A stretch of 64,000 nt of DNA from Capra hircus (taxonomy: Eukaryota; Chordata; Mammalia; Artiodactyla; Bovidae), in assembly GCF_001704415.2 (NCBI RefSeq), contig NC_030816.1:78137713-78201712 (forward strand), read 5' to 3'. The position numbers and the translations under genes were made by a program. The notes beneath the pieces are model-generated. The model had not been told where the DNA came from, ran no database searches, and saw only the letters and a program-made list of their open reading frames with translations. Positions 59,215 to 64,000 of this stretch are shown one piece after another. How positions within the stretch are numbered: position 1 is the first letter of the stretch; each line of letters starts with the position of its first letter.

Positions 59215-59712
59215 ATATGACCCATCATTCCATTTCTAACTATGTATTCGAAAAATTAAAAACATACATTAACACAAAACTTGTGCATGAATGTCATGAA
59301 AGACACAAACAAAAGGTGCAACAGTGTAAATAAATGTTCATCAATTGCTGCAATATGGTCCATGCATGGAATGGAGTATTAGTCGTTCAAAGGAATGAAG
59401 TACTAACACACACTAAAACATGGATGAACTGCAAAACATTCTTTGAAGTAAAAGGAGCCAGTCACAAAAGGCACATACCGTATTGTCCATTTATAATAAA
59501 ATTTCCAGAACAAACAAATCCACAGAGACAGAAAGTAGATTAGTGGTTGCCTGGGGCTGAGGGGACAAGCAGGAATGACAGCGAATGTGTATGGGGTTTT
59601 CCTGTGTGTGGTGTGATCCACACTTCACAGTGGATTGTGGAGTTGCACAACTCCATGAATATACTAAAAACCACTGCACTGTTTTTCATGTGTGAATTTT
59701 ATGGTATGCCTA

Positions 59713-59905
59713 AGAAGCCACCTGCCAATGAGAAGATGTAAGAGACACAGTTTCAGTCCCAGGGTCAGGAAGATCCCCTGGAGAAGGAAATGGCAACCCA
59801 CTTCAGTATTCTTGCCTGAAAATTTTCATGAACAGAGGAGCCTGGTGGGCTACAGTCCATGTGGTTGCAAAGAGTCAGACACAACTGAGCAACTGAACAA
59901 GCATA
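59713..59905 (+). mobile_element. Bov-tA SINE, 5' end altered
   Basis: Sense copy from the tRNA box (TCAGTCCCAGGGTCAGG) through GAGTCAGACACAACTGAGC. The usual CTTCCCTGGTGGCTCAG start is not recognisable. Confidence 0.9.
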
Positions 59906-59970
59906 CATACGTGAAATATATCTCAATAAAGCGCGGGTGGCTGCAACCAGCGCAGAGAGCGCGGCCGAGA

Positions 59971-60268
59971 GGAGCTGCCCCACGTCCGAGGTCAGGAGCA
60001 GCAGCCATGAGGAGCTGCCCCACGTCCGAGGTCAGGAGCGGCAGCCGTGAGGAGCTGCCCCACGTCCAAGGTCAGGAGCAGCAGCCGTGAGGAGCTGCCC
60101 CACGTCCGAGGAGCGGTAGCTGCGAGGGCGCAGGAGGGCCTAGAGGAGCTATTCCATGTTCAAGGTCAGGAGGGGCAGCGGTGAGGAGATACCCCTCGTC
60201 CAAGGTAAGGAGCAGCGGTTACAGTTTGCTGGAACAACCGTGAAGAGATACCCCACGTCCAAGGTAAG
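59971..60268 (+). repeat. 40-bp tandem repeats in the BovB 5' region
   Basis: Units beginning GGAGCTGCCCCACGTCC start at 59971, 60011, 60051 and 60091, exactly 40 bp apart and nearly identical except that the fourth is cut short. Three degenerate units follow (about 60144, 60184 and 60243, the last two reading AGATACCCC). CpG is frequent, unlike the surroundings. In RTE elements this region would carry the promoter, which is inference here. Confidence 0.95.
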
Positions 60269-60401
60269 AGAAACCCAAGTAAGACAGTAGGTGTTGCAAG
60301 AGGGCATCAGAGGGCAGACACACTGAAACCATAATCACAGAAAACTAGTCAATCACAATAAACTAGGACCACAGCCTTGTCTAACTCAATGAAACTAAGC
60401 C

Positions 60402-63317
60402 ATGCCGTGTGGAGCCACCCAAGATGGGCGGGTCACGGGGGAGAGGTCTGACAGAATGTGGTCCACTGGAGAAGGGAATGGCAAACCACTTCAGTATTCT
60501 TGCCTTGAGAACCCCATGAACAGTATGAAAAGGCAAAATGATAGGATACTGAAAGAGGAACTCCCCAGGTCAGTAGGTGCCCAATATGCTATGGGAGAAG
60601 AGTGGAGAAATAACTCCAGAAAGAATGAGGGGATGGAGCCAAAGCAAAAACAGTACCCAGTTGTGGATGTGACTGGTGATAGAAGCAAGGTCCGATGCTG
60701 TAAAGAGCAATATTGCATAGGAACCTGGAATGTCAGGTCCATGAATCAAGGCAAATTGGAAGTGGTCAAATAAGAGATGGCAAGAGTGAATGTCGACATT
60801 CTAGGAATCAGTGAACTAAAATGGACTGGAATGGGTGAATTTAACTCAGATGACCATTATATCTACTACTGCGGGCAGGAATCCCTTAAAAGAAATGGAG
60901 TAACCATCATGGTCAACAAAAGAGTCCAAAATGCAGTACTTGGATGCAATCTCAAAAACAAAAGAGTGATCTCTGTTCATTTCCAAGGCAAACCATTCAG
61001 TATCACAGTAATCCAACTCTATGCCCCAACTAGTAATGCTGAAGAAGCTGAAGTTGAACGGTTCTATGAAGACCTACAGGACCTTTTAGAACTAACACCC
61101 AAAAGATGTCCTTTACATTATAGGGGACTGGAATGCAAAAGTAGGAAGTCAAGAAACACCTGGAGTAACAGGCAAATTTGGCCTTGGAGTGTGGAATTAA
61201 GCAGGGCAAAGGCTAATAGAGTTTTGCCAAGAACATGCACTGGTCATAGCAAACACCCTCTGCCCACAACACAAGAGAAGACTCTACACATGGACATCAC
61301 CAGATGGTCAACACCGAAATCAGACTGATTATATTCTTTGCAGCCAAAGATGGAGAAACGCTATACAGTCAGCAAAAACAAGACCAGGAGCTGACTGTGG
61401 CTCAGATCATGAACCCCTTATTGCCAAATTCAGACTTAAATTGAAGAAAGTAGGGAAAACCACTAGACCATTAAGGTATGACCTAAATCGAATCCCTTAT
61501 GATTATACAGTGGAAGTGAGAAATAGATTTAAGGGACTAGATCTGATAGACAGAGTACCTGATGAACTATGGACAGAGGTTCGAGACATTGTACAGGAGA
61601 CAGGGATCAAGACCATCCCCATGGAAAAGAAATGCAAAAAAGCAAAATGGCTGTCTGGGGAGGCCTTACAAATGGCTGTGAAAAGAAGAGAAGCAAAAAG
61701 CAAAGGAGAAAAGGAAAGATACAAGCATCTGAATGCAGAGTTCCAAAGACTAGCAAGAAGAGATAAGAAAGCCTTCCTCAGAGATCAATGCAAAGAAATA
61801 GAGGAAAACAACAGAATGGGAAAGACTAGAGATCTCTTCAAAAAAATTAGAGATATCAAGGGAATATTTCATGCAAAGATGGGCTCAATAAAGGACAGAA
61901 ATGGTATGGACCTAACAGAAGAAGAAGATATTAAGAGGTGGCAAGAATACACAGAAGAACTGTACAAAAAAGATCTTCAAGACCCAGATAATCATGATGG
62001 TGTGATCACTCACCTAGAGCCAGACATCCTGGAATGTGAAGTCAAGTGAGCCTTAGAGCATCACTATGAACAAAGCTAGTGGAAGTGATGGAATTCCAGT
62101 GGAGCTATTTCAAATCCTGAAAGATAATGCTGTGAAAGTGCTGCACTCAATATGCTAGCAAATTTGGAAAACTCAGCAGTGGCCACAGGACTGGAAAAAG
62201 TCAGTTTTCATTCCAATCCCAAAGAAAGGCAATGCCAAAGAATGCTCAAACTACCACACAATTGCATTCATCTCATACGCTAGTGAAGTAACGTTCAAAA
62301 TTCTCCAAGCCAGGCTTCAGCAATATGTGAACCGTGAACTCCCTGATGTTCAAACTGGTTTTAGAAAAGGCAGAGGAACCAGAGATCAAATTGCCAACAT
62401 CTGCTGGATCATCAAAAAAGTAAGAGAGTTCTAGAAAAACATCTATTTCTGCTTTCTTGACTATACCAAAGCCTTTGACTGTGTGGATCACAAGAAACTG
62501 TGGAAGATTCTGAGAGAGATTGGAATACCAGACCCTGACCTGCCTCTTGAGAAATCTGTATGCAGGTCAGGAAGCAACAGTTAGGACTGGACATGGAACA
62601 ACAGACTGTTTCCAAATAGGAAAAGGAGTACGTCAAGGCTGTATATTGTCACCCTGCTTTTTTAACTTCTATGCAGAGTACATCATGAGAAACCCTGGGC
62701 TGGAAGAAGCACAAGCTGGAATCAAGATTTCTGGGAGAAATATCAATCACCTCAGATATGCAGATGACACCACACTTATGGCAGAAAGTAAAGAGGAACT
62801 AAAAAGCCTCTTGATGAAAGTGAAAGTGGAGAGTGAAAAAGTTGGCTTAAAGCTCAACATTCAGAAAACGAAGATCATGGCATCTGGTCCTATCACTTCA
62901 TGGGAAATAGATGGGGAAACAGTGGAAACAGTGTCAGATTTCATTTTGGGGGGCTCCAAAATCACAGCAGATGGTGCCTGCAGCCATGAAACTAAAAGAC
63001 ACTTACTCCTTGGAAGAAAAGTTATGACCAACCTAGATAGCATATTCAACAGCAGAGACATTACTTTGCCAACAGAGGTCCATCTTAAGGCTATGGTTTT
63101 TCCAGTGGTCATGTATGGATGTGAGAGTTGGACTGTGAAGAAAGCTGAGTGCCGAAGAATTGATGCTTTTGAACTGTGGTGTTGGAGAAGACTTTTGAGA
63201 GTCCCTTGGACTGCAAGGAGATCCAACCAGTCCATTCTGAAGGAGATCAGCCCTGGGATTTCTTTGGAAGGAATGATGCTAAAGCTGAAACTCCAGTACT
63301 TTGGCCACCTCATGTGA
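60402..63317 (+). pseudogene. BovB endonuclease/reverse-transcriptase ORF, inactivated
   Basis: Frame pieces in order: 60402-60773 (leader plus start of the endonuclease, GTWNVRSM near 60720), 60777-61100 (endonuclease), about 61102-62049 (end of endonuclease and linker, open from 61201), and 62520-63317 (reverse transcriptase with QGCILSP near 62634 and the YADD box at 62757-62768). In-frame stops occur at 60771, 61198, 62047, 62156, 62432 and 63315. Frame changes of -2 bp occur near 61101, 62056 and 62533, and a 3-bp in-frame loss near 63085. The catalytic YADD survives but the polyprotein cannot be made. Confidence 0.93.
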
Positions 63318-63536
63318 AGAGTTGACTCATTGGAAAAGACTCTGATGCTGGGAGGGATTGGGCGCAGGAGGAAAAGGGGACGACAGAGGATGAGATGGCT
63401 GGATGGCATCACTGACTTGATGGACTTGAGTCTGAGTGAACTCCGGGAGTTGGTGATGGACAGGGAGGCCTGGCGTGCTATGATTCATGGAGTCGCAAAG
63501 AGTCGGACACGACTGAGCAACTGAACTGAACTGAAC

Positions 63537-63788
63537 TGGCTTTAATAAGATTATCATATCTGATGATGTTTGCATAGGAAAAATTCTAAGCTTGGTAACA
63601 GTCCTGGAGTTAAGCTGGAGACATTCGAAAGTATTAAGAAATTGAAATTAAAAGACATATGACTCCCAGAGGGGAACGTTAGCATTGAGGACTCCACGAG
63701 TTTTCAGTCCCACAAGATCACAATAATTTTATACATCTTTTTTTACAGATAGGCAGGCAGGACTCTACTTCAAACAAAGTCTGGATAT
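63537..63788. other. short unique stretch
   Basis: Nothing recognised between the BovB tail and the last SINE. Confidence 0.4.
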
Positions 63789-63998
63789 ATGGCTTCCCTG
63801 GTGACAGTAAAGGATTTGCCTGCAATGAAGGAGACCCAGGTTCAATCATCCCTGGATAGGGAAGATGCCCTAAAGAAGGGACTGGCTACCCACTCCAGTA
63901 TTCTTGCCCGGAGAATTCCATGGATAGAGGAGCCTGGTGGGCTACAGTCCATGGAGTTGCGAAGAGTCAGACAAGACTGAGTGACTAACACTTTCACA
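63789..63998 (+). mobile_element. Bov-tA SINE at the window edge
   Basis: Sense Bov-tA (GGCTTCCCTGGTGACAGTAA, GGAGAATTCCATGGATAGAG) ending in ACTAACACTTTCACATA at the window's end. Confidence 0.94.
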
Positions 63999-64000
63999 TA

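Larger units (their letters stand above)
58490..59933 (+). mobile_element. L1 3' end (L1M-type), sense, broken by three insertions
   Basis: ORF2-end sequence (AATAAGCACATGAAAAGAGG near 58522, AAATGCAAATCAAAACCACA near 58826, AAAAGGAATGAAGTACT-like phrase near 59388) continues to the canonical end TATCTCAATAAAG at 59933. It is split by BovB (58558-58820) and two Bov-tA copies (59003-59214, 59713-59905). A full-size BovB follows at its terminal AATAAAG. Confidence 0.88.
59934..63536 (+). mobile_element. near full-length BovB (RTE) LINE
   Basis: About 3.6 kb in one orientation: a GC-rich 5' region with 40-bp tandem units (59971-60268), an untranslated leader, the APE-type endonuclease, a linker, reverse transcriptase, C-terminal region, and the CTGAA tail ending at 63536. 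It starts at the AATAAAG end of an L1, so the 5' flank is that L1's tail. BovB encodes endonuclease and reverse transcriptase for target-primed retrotransposition. This copy cannot do so (see the ORF entry). No convincing target duplication was found. Confidence 0.95.

Noticed and set aside
59971..60110. Regularly spaced 40-bp repeats that could be mistaken for a CRISPR array
   Set aside because: Units are contiguous without unique spacers, and they form the 5' end of a BovB element in mammalian DNA.
63750..63762. Search for a target-site duplication of the 59.9-kb BovB in the right flank
   Set aside because: Only AATAA-type matches were seen at 59926-59932 and 63545-63549, too short and simple to count.

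Overview
This is repeat-dominated nuclear DNA from a ruminant, most likely a bovid (cattle, sheep, goat or buffalo type). BovB (RTE-class) LINE copies, tRNA-derived Bov-tA SINEs, dimeric Bov-A2 SINEs with (CAG)n tails, CHR-type cetartiodactyl SINEs and a ruminant L1 3' UTR all occur together. Nothing is bacterial, plasmid or phage. Most open frames are decayed BovB reverse-transcriptase frames or their antisense shadows.

Layout. 0-7.7 kb: a BovB copy split into two opposed halves (28-1668), an L1 tail with a TA/CA microsatellite (2.3-3.5 kb), SINEs, and an L1 3' UTR split by two BovB copies in the same orientation (5006-6917). 7.7-17.3 kb: mostly unique, AT-rich DNA with a few SINEs. 17.3-19.3 kb: L1 fragments. 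19.3-26.3 kb: mostly unique, with single SINEs and L1 pieces. 26.3-31.3 kb: BovB cluster. Its centrepiece is an almost complete BovB whose first 2.5 kb is inverted, inserted in an older BovB fragment with a perfect 12-bp target duplication. 31.3-37.2 kb: SINEs, an old L1 and more BovB. 37.5-42 kb: a badly decayed class III (ERV-L-like) pol remnant on the minus strand, hit later by an MLT1-type LTR and several SINEs. 42-47.5 kb: SINEs, an L1 tail with a G-quadruplex motif, a strong CTCF consensus, a pair of 146-bp direct repeats and an internal BovB piece. 49.6-56.3 kb: two exons of a real protein-coding gene on the minus strand. 56.6-63.5 kb: a MaLR-like inverted pair, an L1 broken by several SINE/LINE insertions, and the most complete BovB (59.93-63.54 kb) with a 40-bp tandem-repeat 5' region.

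The only host gene I can support is the minus-strand one. Its last two coding exons are 56155-56348 and 49580-49786. Both have canonical splice signals and matching phase, and they encode the C-terminal ~132 residues of a helical, basic protein that I could not name. Everything upstream of it lies beyond the right edge.

I found no convincing new biological system. The best material is mechanistic: two BovB copies with 5' inversions of the kind explained by twin priming (one with target duplication and junction microhomology), and a BovB-in-BovB pair whose junction is in exact register. All coordinates for old repeats are by-eye estimates, good to about 5-20 bp.
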